From assembly GCA_022702705.1 (NCBI GenBank), contig CM040428.1:58322155-58386154 (forward strand): a DNA stretch of 64,000 nucleotides. The letters run 5' to 3'. A program made the position numbers and the translations under genes. This DNA comes from Papilionanthe hookeriana x Papilionanthe teres. Taxonomy: Eukaryota; Streptophyta; Magnoliopsida; Asparagales; Orchidaceae. Below are positions 1-12,980 of the stretch, in pieces. The notes under the pieces are model-generated. The model was not told where the DNA came from. It did no database searches and saw nothing but the letters and a program-made list of their open reading frames with translations. Every line of letters starts with the position of its first letter. Position 1 is the stretch's first letter.

Positions 1-238
1 CCCACTACCCCAATTAATGGTTCTAAGTGATTATTCTGATTAAAGTTGGTGAGATGAATCAGATGCACAATATTTACTTTGGATGTGTTAGGAATAAGTT
101 TGTGGCCCTTTAATTATTTTATTAGTCCATCATTGATATACTCAAATAACATCTAAGAACCGACAGATAAAAAATAAGCTTTATTTGTTTGAGTTTCTAA
201 GAAACATAAGTTGTTTGTTGGATGGCTAACGCTACTTA

Positions 239-821
239 TAGGGGTGTAATCGAACCGAACACGAATTAACAGAGCTTACGTTTGTGTTTGGTTCGTTTGG
301 AATTTAGTTTGTTTGAAATAAGCTAGTGTTCGAAATTGTCCGTGAAATCACTGTTCGTGTTCGTTTCTGAACGAACGAGTCGAACATAAGCCGAGCACGA
401 GTTGTTTGTGAATGACGAGCCAGTTTGATGGCCCTAATATTAATATATATAAATAATATATTATATTAATTATATAACTTATATTATATAAATATATAAT
501 ATCTATATTAGTATATTACTAATATATTATATTAATATATTATTATTATTATTAATTTATTATATAATATAATTTATAAAATTTAATTTTTTAAAATATA
601 ATAAATTTTTATATATAATTATTTTAAATTATTTTATATTTCGAACAATAACAATTCAAACACGAACAAGCATCAATATTCGTGTTTGTTTCGTTTAACT
701 AACCGAAAGAAAAAAATTGTTCGTGTTCGTCTCATTTACTTATCGAACGAATCGAACACGAACTCCTTGACAAAACCGAACACGAACTATTCGTGAACAA
801 CGAGCTTTTTCGACAACCCTA
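239..821. mobile_element. hAT-type MITE, 583 bp, 8-bp target duplication
   Basis: Ends are TAGGGGTGTAATCGAACC and, inverted on the right, TAGGGTTGTCGAAAAAGC, the TAGGG-type ends of Ac-like hAT elements. The 8-bp flank GCTACTTA is exactly repeated (231-238 and 822-829). Both arms are full of GTTCGTGTTCG/CGAACACGAAC motifs and the centre (about 440-640) is almost pure A/T. No coding capacity. Confidence 0.75.
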
Positions 822-841
822 GCTACTTATACATCAACAAT

Positions 842-2590
842 ATTAATACAAACAAAATCTGAATAATTTATAGCATAGGTCTTGAGGTTTTATGAAAAGG
901 ATTAAAATATTTATGGAATATAGTATCATTGTGTTCATGGTTTTCTTATATATCAATAAAAATGTTGATCACATTTTTTTTCTTAATTGAAGAGGGCAAG
1001 TGATAGATAGAGCTCAATAAATAAAATAAATTAAATTAGTGAAAAACTAGTGGAAGAAAGATAACTTGAGAATAGGAGTGCTTAACTAACATGAAATGTC
1101 CAAAAATATATGACAAAAAGTGCAAAATCTCTTCAAATACCACAATAATAACCCGACTTTATCAATTCATCCTTTACACCATGAACATCACTCATTCTTT
1201 CATCATTTATCATAATCTAGTGGGCTAACTTTAATGCTATTAAAAACTTCTTTGGGTTATATTTAACACTACGTTACATTCATCGAAGTTCTTAAAATCT
1301 CCATGTTGCATCTCTCCATTCAACTAGGTTTGTAATATAGAGGAAAGGAGAAATGAAAGTCCCCTTACATTTCGCTCTCCATCCAAATAAATTGTGTACA
1401 TTAGAATGTGTATGAATACTCTTTTGCTATGATAAATAATGCTATATTGCATATTTCATCAATACAAAAAATAGTGTTTGTCCTTCTTTACCATTTTCTA
1501 TTAGTGCTACATATTCAATAACACATTCCTTTAGTTTTCTGTTATGAACTTAAATTTAACAATTTTTCATTCCGCTTGTATCAGTAGAATGTTGATAGTT
1601 CAAACTTTCTTTTATAAACGGTTTAAATCATAAATAGTTGCCACATCAAATCTCTCTTTTTCAACTTTTAAGTAATGAGGCTAAGATTTTAGGACAAATT
1701 ACTTTAAAGTTACAGCCTCTTCAATCAATTTCTACGAACAAGCTCATGTAAAAGGAGAGAGTAAAAAAAGAGTGAATCATTTTCATCAACCAGCTTCTCT
1801 GACTAACATTGATTAAGGGATTGAAACTTTGAAATGGTATATAGCCTCTTATAGCTTTCGGGCGAGGGCATTTAAATTTGGTAATTAATAGAATACTTAG
1901 ACATTCAAACCCCCAAAGATTATGATTACAGCAATTAATTTGATTAATATAAGAATTGGAAAAAATAAACTAAATCATTTAAGTCAGACAGACACCATTG
2001 TATAGAATATTGCAGTTGAATTGTTAAACTATCTATGAAGCTTCATTCACTTTGTATTTAGTTAAATTTAATACATGCTTTTTTCTTTACTTTTTAGACA
2101 ATCACTGGCATTGATGTTCGACAGGATTATATAGTTAAAGATGAGTCAATCAATCCTCAACTTTGAAGGGTATCATAAATCATAATACTTATTATGATTG
2201 TTATGGAGATATCATTTAATACAATATTAATTATTAAATATTGATTGCATCGTATAATGGGTGATTACTATCTCAGTGAATGATTATAATCTTATATTAA
2301 AAAAAAAGAGAAAATTCTGTCATGATTCTCAGTGAAGTAATATATAACACCATGAAAAAAAAATCAAATAAGAAAAAGCATATCATCATACATTTATAAT
2401 GAAATATAAGTTTTTATTTTGAATTTGAATAATTTATTACTTAGTTTATTTTGTAACATTAATTTCTTATGTGATAAATTTGCCCAAAATCAAAATAGAA
2501 ACTATTTTTGCTTTTGGCTTTGCAATTAAATAAATAAATTCTCACATAAGTACAAGTAAAAAAAATGAAACCTTCTATTACTTTATCCCC
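842..2590. other. No gene seen
   Basis: AT-rich intergenic DNA without repeats that I could match elsewhere in the window. Confidence 0.5.
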
Positions 2591-2599
2591 CAATGAAAT

Positions 2600-2788
2600 G
2601 GAAAATTATTCTGTCTGGAGTCCGGACGCAGGACTCCAATCACATATCAGCGGCTGGTAGGGTCGTTGAAATACGAAAAAAAAAAAAAAATTTTTTTTCT
2701 CCGACGGTCCCACCTCCCCTCCCCCGCTGAATGTGATTGGGGGTCTGGATGCAGAGTTGTGTCCGGACTCCAGACGGAATAATTTTCC
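2600..2788. mobile_element. Foldback MITE, 189 bp, 9-bp target duplication
   Basis: The outer 28 bp of each end are inverted copies with one mismatch (GGAAAATTATTCTGTCTGGA... against GGAAAATTATTCCGTCTGGA...). The arms continue as an imperfect palindrome (CAATCACAT...CAGCGG). The flanks CAATGAAAT (2591-2599) and CAATGAAGT (2789-2797) form a 9-bp duplication with one change, the length typical of Mutator-like insertions. It is probably one of the youngest insertions here. A poly-A/poly-T core lies at about 2676-2698. Confidence 0.7.
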
Positions 2789-2799
2789 CAATGAAGTAG

Positions 2800-3690
2800 C
2801 CCCATGCCTTATTCTTTTCAGTAGCTCTCTTTTGTAGAATATTCAAGAGGCTTGCAAAACTATGTAAGCTCCAACTGAAAGAAGTAAATTATATTGAAAC
2901 CAAAAATGAATGTACAATTGTTCAGAAAAAAGTTAATCTATGAACATATTGAACAACTGTGTTGGGTTAATTTTAAAATTATGAAGAGAATTCTTTGTAG
3001 CCAAACTCAATCAATAAGAGTTGGATGGCTTTGGTGCTCTTTGCATTCCACTCTCCTTTTATCCACAGGTTGCATTAAAGCATTTTTTCTATAGATTAGA
3101 ACAATTAGAATCCAACTCAAATAATACTTTCAACAACTCAGATTCAAAATTGATATCACATCCTTTCAGATCATCAACAAATATGGTGAAATTTTTCACT
3201 TCATTTGTCTGAAGAATTTTATAGAGGTTCAACTTCTTGAATCAAGAAGGAACTCACTTATGATTCTCTGTTGCCTAAACCTTTAAAAATAATAAAAATT
3301 GAACAATAAGTAAACACTTGAGTGCTGTTGATTGGTTTTTCTTCACTACAAGTTACCTGGTTTTAAGCATTCCAAACTGCACCAAGCAAAAATTTCCCAA
3401 CCAACTGCTCTCTGTTTGACCTGTGAAATAAGTGAACAAGTAGTCCATTGGCTAGGATTATAGTCAACAGTCTGCCGTAGTGGAAAAGTCATTCAATCAA
3501 AATACAACACTTGTTAGGTCTCAGGAGCATTGGTCTGTTAGCATATGAGTTGCTTGGAAACTAATTCTACGGTCTCTCACATATTTTCATGTTCCAATCT
3601 GTATGGACGACCTTCAAATTTCAGTATTGCATCAATATTTTAATTTCTTTACTTAATGAAAAAATAATAAAAGAAAAGAGGTTCTTATAA
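2800..3690. other. No gene seen
   Basis: AT-rich; two short overlapping frames at 2894-3212 have no family match. Confidence 0.45.
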
Positions 3691-4611
3691 GTTGGTAGAC
3701 TTTAAGGTGAATATGAACCGACTATAAGTTGATTTGCATATGCTCCGACCCTTGTCTCATAAGCGGAAAAGAGTTATACTGTTCTTTGAAGTATAACGGT
3801 CAAGAGAAGTTGCAGTTGGCAGTAGTTACTGGGACTTTAGCGCACCATCTTTGTGGTGCGTCGTTGCACTATGTTTAAGATGATACACTACTCTGTAGGG
3901 GGTACCTTATTACTCTACGACGTTGGTCTTTTCTCTGCATGGTGTTTCGTTACTCTGCAGTATTCGTCATAACACCGCGAGGGGCTCCATTGTAGAGATC
4001 AGAGGGTGGGTGATGATGGTCAGTGAGCGGCGGTCGACGCTGGTCGATGACTGCACGAGCAAGAAGTGTTTATCGGGTTTCCGATCTAGAACGACACTTA
4101 AATTCAACCTTTTTGCAAAATAACTCCAGATCCAGTCCTTCCCCTTTCATGAAAGGGTAGGGCTCTATTTATAGAGTCTTAGATTATCTCCCCTGTAAAT
4201 AAAGAATGAAGCCAAACCATTCTATCAAACGGCCCAAAGAGATTCTCATGGTCGGCTGACATTTGGTTGATATTTAAGTGCTTTCATGATGTCTAATTTA
4301 AGTGATCTTGAGCTTTTTCCATTCGTCTCATCGAAACACTTGATTTGGCTATATAAGCTTGTCGGATTTAGAATCCATTTGACCTTCCAATTAGCCACCC
4401 AAAACTCCAAAAGTTTTTGAAACTCCTTCATCCGAGCTTGAATTGACTCGAAGACTGACCAATTTTAGTGTCATTAGGTCTGTCTCGTCCGGTTAATTCA
4501 ATTATAAGTTTGTTACAATTAGAGTTTTGAATGATTTTTTATTTGAGTTTCAATATTTCTTGCTGAAAAAATGCTCCAAGATTTATGCCAATCACCTCAT
4601 GATTTATACCA
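3690..4611 (-). mobile_element. LTR of an LTR retrotransposon (family L), minus orientation
   Basis: Read on the minus strand it starts TGGTATAAATCATGAGG at 4611, has a TATA box (CTATAAATAGAGCCCTACCC, around 4160-4180), then a U5-like part containing GTCGACCGCCGCTCACTGACC. The same order and sequence occur at 62578-63480 on the plus strand (TGATACAAATC..., CTATAAATAGAGCCCCACCC, CTGACCGCCGTCGACAG). The distal end near 3690 is approximate. Short ORFs across it are shadows. Confidence 0.6.
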
Positions 4612-4621
4612 AACGACAAAA

Positions 4622-5168
4622 TTTATTGATGAAATATCAATTATATTACTAAAACAAGAAAATTTAAATGTTAAATATATAAATACATGTCTTATGTTAT
4701 AGATATATGTTTATATAGATCCGCGAATATGTAATATATTCAGAATATCATAAATATGTCAAACAAATGCTCATTTATATCTAGCAATCAATATATGTTA
4801 ATTTGGGCAATATCATCTGTAGTCGCATAACATAGCTACTTCAAGGATGCGACAAATGCCAATACTTAAAATTATCAAAGTTGTTACGTTGTCTCTTTCT
4901 CCATCTTTGTTTAAAATATAATGCTCTTCATTATTAATCACCCAATGTTGCTTTAACCTCCAGAATGAAAACAAGTGCGAAGAATAATTCATAAAGAGAC
5001 AAAAAAACAAGTTAATAATAAGCAACGGAGATACTACAAAAGTTTTGAATGATAACGCCACATATTATGTCATTAGAAGTTACTTAAGAACACCATGCAT
5101 CACATATTTTGATTAATGGAGATAATGAAGCACAAAGGGAATACAAGGCTATAGCAAACACATTAGGA
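4622..5168. repeat. Duplicate of the ARM gene 3' flank (unit 1)
   Basis: Co-linear with 15018-15527, the sequence directly downstream of the ARM gene stop codon. Shared segments include TATGTTTATATAGATCC, AAATATGTCAAACAAATG, GATGCGACAAATGCCA, GAAGAATAATTCATAAAG and GTCATTAGAAGTTACTTAAG. Both copies have small private indels. None of the ARM coding sequence is included. Confidence 0.8.
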
Positions 5169-5174
5169 GAGGTT

Positions 5175-5450
5175 TGATTTGACTATAAACTTGTCAGATT
5201 TAAAATTTATTTGATCTTCCAGTTAACAACCCAAAACTCTAAAAGTGGTTGAAACTTATTGATCTGAGCTTATATTGACTTGGATTCAGCTAATTTTGGT
5301 GTCATTAGGTCCAACTCGCCAGACGGTCAGTTCAACTGTAAGTTTGTTGAAATCAGAGTTATGGGTGATTTTTTATTTGAGTTTCAGTATTTCTTGTTGA
5401 AAAAATGCACAATGATTCATGCCAATCGCCTCGTGATTTATACAAAATGA
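5175..5450 (-). mobile_element. Truncated family-L LTR (first ~280 bp)
   Basis: Matches the U3 start of the LTR at 3690-4611 over about 280 bp (for example TTTTTTATTTGAGTTTCA and GTGTCATTAGGTC in both), then stops abruptly at about 5172, where the duplicated ARM 3' flank begins. This break is a junction of the tandem duplication described for 4340-5461. Confidence 0.65.
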
Positions 5451-5461
5451 CAAAATTTATT

Positions 5462-6258
5462 TGTGTTGAATCCAAATTTGTCTGCTAGACCTTGCCCAAG
5501 GATTAGAGCTGGATTCGGGCGTGTGGAGAAAGAGAGGGAGAGAAAGAGAGCGAGGGTTGCCCCGTCGGGGGGCAAATAGGGATAGTCCCCAGCTTAGCGA
5601 CCTATTTTATTCCACACGAGTGTAGGTTATAAATGAGGGAAATGAGAGCAAGCTCCCTACATGAGGGGGAGAGAGAGAGCCTAAAGGGACCCCTTTTACA
5701 TCCAAGAGTTCCCCTATTTATAGATAAAAGAGGGGAGTGAGAGGAAATTGCATATATATCCTTTTTTAAAAGAGGGGTAGCGAGGGGTAGCGAGGGGTAC
5801 TCCAGTCTTTTCTGTGCCTGCATCTTCCTTTCCGAAGCTTTTCCTGTAGTCTCGTCGACGTCGAGTGGTTGACCCCCATAGTTGTTAGCGCCGACCGAAG
5901 TTGTCAATTGCCTACAAGTGGTTGGCCAAGGTGGTTGGCCGACTTTCTTCACTATGGCCTGCCCAGGTGGTCGGTCAAGTGAGGTGGCGAACTGGCTGAG
6001 GAAGTCCGTTGGATGTTTCTCCATGTGGCTGGCCCGAGTGGCCGTCTGAGGTGGGTTGGGCAAGGTGGCCGACCGGTTGCACTTCAAATGGCAGGCCCGG
6101 GTGGATGGTTGGCGGGTGGTTGCTGGCTAGGATGGCTGGCCGGGATGTCCTAAAGATTGGATGTCGGCGCTTTGTAAGTGCTAGTGATAGCTCCAACAAT
6201 GACGCCTTCGACCATGGTAGATTCTTTAGCTTGTTAAAGCCTGTTTTTAGGCTGTACT
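5462..6258 (-). repeat. LTR (3' copy) of the 5462-15017 element
   Basis: Aligned with 14303-15017 throughout: GTCTGCTRGACC, TGCCCAAGG, AGAGAGAGAGCCTAAAGG, TTTTACATCCAA, CTATTTATAGA, GTGCCTGCAT, CTGTTTTTAGRCTGTAC. Rough identity by eye is 75-80 percent. Short ORFs on both strands here are shadows. Confidence 0.75.
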
Positions 6259-6729
6259 GTTGACCTCACTTTTTTTGAGGTCTAGTCTTTTTTTAGAATA
6301 GTCTAGGGTCTAGCCATAGGAATTTTCTGGTGACTATCTTAGAAGACTAGCGATGGAACCCTTACCCTAAAGAAATTCTAAACATTTCTTTACTTCACTT
6401 AGAGTTTCAAATGCTTAAAGACTTAGAGTTTCAAATGCTTAAAGTCTAACCTCTAAATACTTATGAGGATGAGACTAAGCATCAAGAAGCTCAAGAGAGG
6501 CTCTTTATAGGATGGTTAAGCTTTAGAACTCACCTTGGATGGTCTGGTCTGGGTCAGGCTCATACATACACACACACACACATTCACACTCACTCTACAC
6601 TTACACACACTACCTCATAACCCTGAACCAAACATTCCTTTCCTTGATCCCCTACTCTTTTGGAAACTCATGTGGGTGGTTCCCTAAGCACTTGGCCCTA
6701 GGTTAGGGTTGGGTTAGAACCAACACATG

Positions 6730-8200
6730 GAGGATCCAAAGTGGGATTTCTCTTGGTCCATGGCTCAAATGGGTGACATCCTTCAATTGGCCCCAATCTT
6801 ATCAAAATTACAACCCCCCTCATCCCTAAAACTCCACCAAATTACTAAATTGCCCGTAAACACTAATTTTGACAAAAAAAACCCCCAAAATGTCCAAATT
6901 AGCCAATTTTCTCCAAAAATCATCCCAAAACAATCCTTACCACTCAAAATACCCAAAACACCTCAAACTTACCAAAATTTTCAAAAGACCCGAAATGACC
7001 AAAATACCTCTCCAAACTCAAAAATTCCATAAATTCTAAAAAATTCTAAAAATTCCCCAAAATTCCAAAATCATCCCAAATGTACCCAAAATCAATTTAA
7101 ACCACTTTACTTGACTCAATTTGACCAAATTGACCCATTTTGACCAAAATCCCCAAATTGCCCGCTTTAAGCCTAAAATGCCCAAATCACCTTCAATGTC
7201 CACCCAATCGACCTCAATTTCCTCCAATTTCAGATCTAAACTCAAATTCACCATGCCTAATCTCATTCTAAACCAAATCCAATCTCAATTTGACCCAGTT
7301 TCAAACCCAATTTCAATTCAAACTAAAAAGCTCCAATTTTAGCCATATGATCTAAATCCCCCAAATTGAATCCCTTAGCCGATTTCCTTAAATTGGAATT
7401 CTAAACACTTCATAACATTCCTACACACCAAACTGATCCATCAATTGACTCACATTTGAGCCAAAGCCTCACCTAAATCCAACCTAAGCCAAAATCCCAA
7501 ATTTGCCCCAAAGGTGTCACATGCCCAAACTCCATCAAACTGAATCCCCTAAAATTTCCACCCAATTTCTATCCAAAAACTAGTCATGACAATCACCTAC
7601 ATCAATTTGAACCACCAATTGAACCCTAGCCAAGCTTTAGCCAAATCTAAACCCAAGACTAATCCAAGTTAGCTCAAATTAAGCAAATGTCCAAATTCAA
7701 CCAAATTCACCCCCCAAATCAATGCAAAAACACTCCAATCATTTTCTAAACCCTTCATGACAATCATCCACACCATATTGAACAATCAATTTGACCCAAA
7801 TCAAGTTTAAACTCAACTTAGCCCAACATTGACCAAAGTTACCCAAATGTGAACCCATGACCCAATGTGACCAAACCTAGCCCAATGTGACCAAGCCAAG
7901 CTCACCACATCCATTAAGTGAACCCCTAGAACTGAGCTAGATCCACCTAGCCCAATATGGTTGAGCCATGGATAATGGGTCCCCTAAATTATGGGATTCT
8001 ATTCCTTAAATGCTTAAACCAAAGGGGATCTTTACCAAAACCCATCACTCATCCAATTAAATATCTAGCTCACCTGACCACTGGCTCACTTGACCTCTGG
8101 CCACACTCCGCTGTCCTTGCCGACCGGCCTAGTCGCCAGAGGAGCTAAAACAGAGAGCCACTTAAACCCAATTTGAATTCATTACACCCATCCAAGCTTT
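6730..8200. repeat. Strand-asymmetric C/A-rich degenerate repeat region
   Basis: The plus strand is dominated by CCAAATT, CCCAAAAT, TTGACC and CCAATGTGACC units, with little G. It gives short open frames rich in Pro, Gln, Lys and Asn that are compositional only. It resembles the degenerate leader of large plant Gypsy LTRs, but this is not proven. A (CA)n run lies just before it at about 6566-6582. Confidence 0.5.
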
Positions 8201-9100
8201 TCCACTCTCATTGGCCACTTGCATCGCTCATTCCTCCACATAAGCAACTTGAAGCACCTACATGAGCCTCCTGAGCTCCACCCATTGGCCATGGATATAA
8301 AATCACATCTTCACGACCAAAGAGGAGTGTGTCTGAAACTCTGGGGAAACTCTGCCAAAATCTCACCAGAGCTCCTCTAGACCTTCCTGAATTCAAGCTC
8401 ACTATCCTTAGCCACCCAATCCCCCTGCCCCGAGCAAATTTCTCAAGCCAATTCTCAGCCGAAACCAAGAAAAATTTTCCCATAGCTCTACAGTGCATCA
8501 AACTCCAAATTGACTGACCCTACACCATCCTCACACTAAAAGAAGAAGATCGCTCACAAAAGCCCCATCACAGACCCCCTACAACCTTAACTTTGATCAA
8601 CACTTGAAATCTGGTTTGGTCGAATTTAATTCTGGACAATTCACCACAGTAAGGCACTTCATATGTGAGCTTTTTAGACCTCACTGAAGCTTCTGCAACC
8701 ATCTGATTGAGGCTTCCCCTTTCAGACAGAGGTATTGAACTTCACCTTCTTCCCGAGCTTCCATATTGGGTTAATTTCAGGCTAAGTTAGCCGTATAGAT
8801 AGGTTCGTCTAGGTCAGATGGGTCCATAGAAACAAACCTGAAGTGATTTGATTAAGTCTAAGCCGAGATCTTAGGGTAAGGAGGTGGACGACTCTCGGGA
8901 TGAACTAGTCGAAGATGATGAAGGACCGTTTGATCGCGCGTGTATTGGATGGAAGGTGCTGATGCAGTTGAAAGAGGAGATGGTGTGTAAAGCGCGGGCT
9001 GACGAGATGGCTACGTGGATGGCGGCATCAAATGACAGGGCAGCGTGTCAGTTTAGAGCTGCTTAGGATGACGCGGTTGCCGCGTGGTTAAGTAGAAAAA
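8201..9100. other. Possible LTR end / leader, unassigned
   Basis: Less asymmetric sequence containing GCTAAGTTAGCCGTATAGAT and AAGTCTAAGCCGAGATCTTA followed by GGGTAAGGAGGTGGACGAC. This order looks like the downstream part of a long Gypsy LTR, by resemblance only. The short ORF at 8884-9066 has no family match. Confidence 0.25.
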
Positions 9101-11980
9101 TAGGGGCCTTTTTTATTTATTTAATTCCCTAACCTTTAAAAATCCATAACTTGGTGTAGAAAAATCAGAAAAATAAAAAAAATACCATTTTGCTTAGTGA
9201 ACAGAGGAGAACAATGTGGAAATAGTTTTATATTTATTTGATGTGTATTTTATTTTTTTTAATTAATTTAATACTGTAAATCATATTTAGGGCCTAATTA
9301 GGTCTAGACATTTCGCCATGGCTTGAGTTTTAGGGGTTTTGTTCACTCTATCATGAGGGATCTTTCCTGATTTTTCCAAGTCAGGGGGGATCTCTATATG
9401 AATAACCCTAATTTTCAAGTTAAATGTCCCTATTTTGATATAATAATTATAATAATTAAAATATTAATCAGAGAAATGTAAAGTAATTTGAGTAAGTTCA
9501 TTGTGACCAGAAGACCAGGGGAAAAAATATAAACTTTGTTTAACTCATTCAAGATCTCACTAATGATAATTAAACCTCTAAAATGAAAGAAAATTAAAAT
9601 GGGTTAAATATAAATGTAAATAAGTAAATTTTTATTCTCCACTATAATTTAAGGTTAAGAGAGCTCCCCAAAAAAAATTTCAAGTCAATTGAAGTTAATT
9701 TGGCCACTAAATTGAATTTTTTAAGTGAAATGACATTTTTAACATTAAAATAATTATAATAATTAAAATATAAGCTAAAAAACTTATAAAATTGGTTTTG
9801 GGAGCTCCCATAACCAGAGGAACATGAGAAAAATAAAATTGAAATTAAAATAAATATTTCATTTTTTAAGTCATATTTTAATATTTAAATGATTAAAAAA
9901 ATAATAATTACAAATTCATAAAAATCAGAAAAATATTAAAATCCACCAAAATGTCACATTTGATCTTCTGATCATTTAAAACCATTAAAATAGTTTTCCT
10001 AATTTTCTAGGTAAAGATATTAATTTTAAAAAGCTCAAAATAATCTTTTAAGCTTAAAAATGGATTTTTCTTAAATTCTCACTAAAATAATTCTAATAAT
10101 TAAAATATAAATAAAAAAAATTTAAAATTTATTTCTCTAGGTTTCTTAACCTCAGACAGATTTATGAAAAATATAAAACTTAATTTTCAACTTTATTAAT
10201 ATTTTATATTTAATTAATACTTCATAACTTAAAATAATTATAGTAATTAAATTAAAATTCAAAAAACCGTAGAATTTGGTTCAAGTGGTCCACTAGTTTG
10301 GTTGAACCTCCAGTAATTTTCTTAAGAAAATTTGTTTTGATTAAGTTTTTAAATTATCTTTGAAAAACTCTTTTATGCACGTAAATAATTATATAAATTA
10401 AATTAAATTAGAAAAATTATATTTTCTTCTCTGATATTTTAATTGACTCATGAATGAGATACCATAAAAATTTTAAAGTAATTTGGGTTGAATTTAGTGA
10501 ATTATGAGCAAAATTGTAATTTTTGAAGATTTAGCCTTAATTAATGTTTAGGCTTAATTAAGAGGGTAAATGGGAGTGAACAATCTATTTGACATCCTTG
10601 GATGATGAAACATAAGGGGATAAGTGGAAGAAACTAACTTCTCACAGAAAAGATAAACTTGTGATTTCGTTAATTATCTTAAATTGGAAGATAATCAAAA
10701 TTAAATGATCCTAGGATTAGGGGTTTGACTTTGGAAGTTAATAATCCATCAATCTAATACCCCTAGTTGGTGTTTAATGATAAATTCAATACTTTGATAA
10801 GGATTAAGAATCATAATCACATAAGTTATTTTTTTCCCTAAAATTGCAAGTATACCCATTAAGTCTTAAGGACTTGGTTGTGAACTAGGCTTAATTAAAT
10901 TTGATTAATATGGATTAGGAAAGATGATAAAATTAATTATAAATATTTTTTAAGCACTACAAGCTCAACTTTAAAAATCAAATCGGCTAAACTTCTTAAT
11001 TAAACCAATGCGCCCCTATAGACCCCACTCACTTAATCTACAAATAAAATATCAAGTGATAATTACCCTATTCTTTGGGATGATCAAAACATTAGTTCAT
11101 TGAGCATAAGTGTATGATAAAGATGAGACATCAAGTAACATAATAAGTTTTAAACGAACTCGAGACTTCTTAGAAATTTATGAGGTGTCCGGGGCCTGGC
11201 CCTTAGGTCCTTACAACCTTTTGGATAACTTGAAGGACGATTAAACTTATTATGTCGTGTTTAAGAAATCATATATACACTTAAAAAAATAGGACCCACT
11301 AAGTTATAATATAGGACTCGGAGGCCCATGACGACCTACCTATAGGCTTGTCCAACTTTTCTCACAAGCATGTTTCAATTCCCACAAAATTATATATACA
11401 CATTGCAACTAAACTTTCATGTGAAGGAACGAGAAGAAATTCCAGGCACGCTTTTATTTTATTGCACTGCAATTTACTTTCATTTACTTTCTCGTACTTT
11501 TTCTGTGTGTGAAGTTGCATGTTAAACAACAAGGTCACCCTACATGCCAAAACCAAAACTTTTAGGATAGCTGCAAAATCAAAACCAAAATTAAAATTAA
11601 AACAAAAATCAAATTCACCGCCACAACAATCAAAATATAAGACAACTCAAAATTTAATCACAAACAAAACAAAATCACATATGCAACTAAATTAAAACGT
11701 ATCTTCGGATGATCATGAATCCCTCAGATGAGGTAACATATGGTTGCTAATGAGATTTCTCACGGTATGGATGAACTTATGGAACTCATTTAGTTGGGTT
11801 TAATAAATTCATCTATATTAAGTGAATCTAAAAAAAATAGTGGTGTTGGAACAAGGGAACTGTGAGATCCTAACTGGTGTCGTTATAATCAACTTAAACT
11901 CCCCCCTAAAAAGACATTAAGACACCTTAAACATTTCCAAAACATTACACTTCTCCCTTCTCTTCAATTTGACACTTCTA
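9100..11980. other. AT-rich repeat-like DNA, no gene
   Basis: Recurring AATAATTATAATAATTAAAATAT blocks (near 9440, 9750, 10085, 10225, 10385) at irregular spacing suggest a degenerate internal repeat. At 11160-11260, GGGGCCTGGCCCTTAGGTCC and AACTTATTATGTCGTG look like LTR material. No open frame above background. Confidence 0.4.
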
Positions 11981-11989
11981 AAACTAAAT

Positions 11990-12980
11990 CTGCTATGATG
12001 AAGAGCTTGGAGCATACACAGTTGGCAGCACGACCATCTTCAACAACAAAATTTCTTAGAATTGAACAACAAGCCATAGAACTTCGAGGTAGTTTGCCTA
12101 GTGCATCATAAATTCTCACTTTATCTTTTTAGGCCTTTGCATAATTATGTTGTGCAATATAATCCCTAACTCATTTTAGGCCTTTGCATAACTATGTTGT
12201 TGGGCAGCACGACCATCTTCAACAACAAAATTTTTTAGAATTGAACAACAAGCCATAGGACTTCGAGGTAGTTTGCCTAGTGCATCATAAATTCTCACTT
12301 TATCTTTTTAGGCCTTTGCATAACTATGTTGTGCAATATAATCCCTAACTCATTTTTTAGGAATCTGAGGTTGTCATTAGGTATGACATAAATCCTCCTA
12401 TCTTACAAGCTATTCACATGATCGGTATCAAGTGGGTGTGAGCCATAAATAATAAAATTAGCATGATGAATCACAAAATAATTATCTCAAATTAAAGCCA
12501 AACCATATGATAGTTTGAGAAATTACCAAGATTCTTCTTGGAGCTGTGTTTTCCCCTAGCTTTCTCTTCCTTTAGATTCCTGGAATAACTTATCTGAAAC
12601 TTGAGTCATTCTCTTATTAGATTTTATATTACTACATTTCCTTGAAGATCCCACCTTTTGGAAGTCATGAAAATAATATTTCCTAATCTATATCAAGAGT
12701 TTTCATAGATGATTTCAGTTATCTAAGATGTAATTAACTATAGGGGCTTGTCCTTATAGGAAACTTTAAGACCCCATATTAATATAAATCTCATCTAGTT
12801 GCTTTATATTAGATAGGGGAAGTTGTCAGCCAACATAAATGGTTTGCAGATTAAATAGATGTCATGGATTCTTTAATTTATTTGATCAAGCCACACCGTC
12901 AAGAAATGTATTCATTCTTCGGGATAGATACATGACTTGTGGTGTAGTGCTCGATTATTTAAACTATTGTTTATATGAGA
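11990..12980 (+). repeat. Dispersed repeat D, copy 1
   Basis: Co-linear with 37985-38720: GACTTCGAGG, TTTAGGCCTTTGCATAAC, AGATGTAATTAACTATAGGG and TGGATTCTTTAATTTATTTG occur in the same order in both. Partial inverted copies lie at 56400-56690 and 61945-62240. Probably LTR or other retroelement DNA; class unknown. Confidence 0.6.
12024..12358. repeat. Recent 179-bp tandem duplication
   Basis: GGCAGCACGACCATCTTC starts at 12024 and again at 12203. The two copies differ at only a few bases (AATTTCTTAG/AATTTTTTAG, CATAGAACTT/CATAGGACTT). It lies inside dispersed repeat D. Confidence 0.8.

Noticed and set aside
5602..6199. 161- and 74-codon minus-strand frames
   Set aside because: They lie wholly inside an LTR that has a diverged second copy at 14303-15017, where the frames are not preserved.
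6727..7342. Pro/Gln/Asn-rich 101- and 73-codon frames
   Set aside because: Arise from C/A-rich degenerate repeats; no conserved motif.
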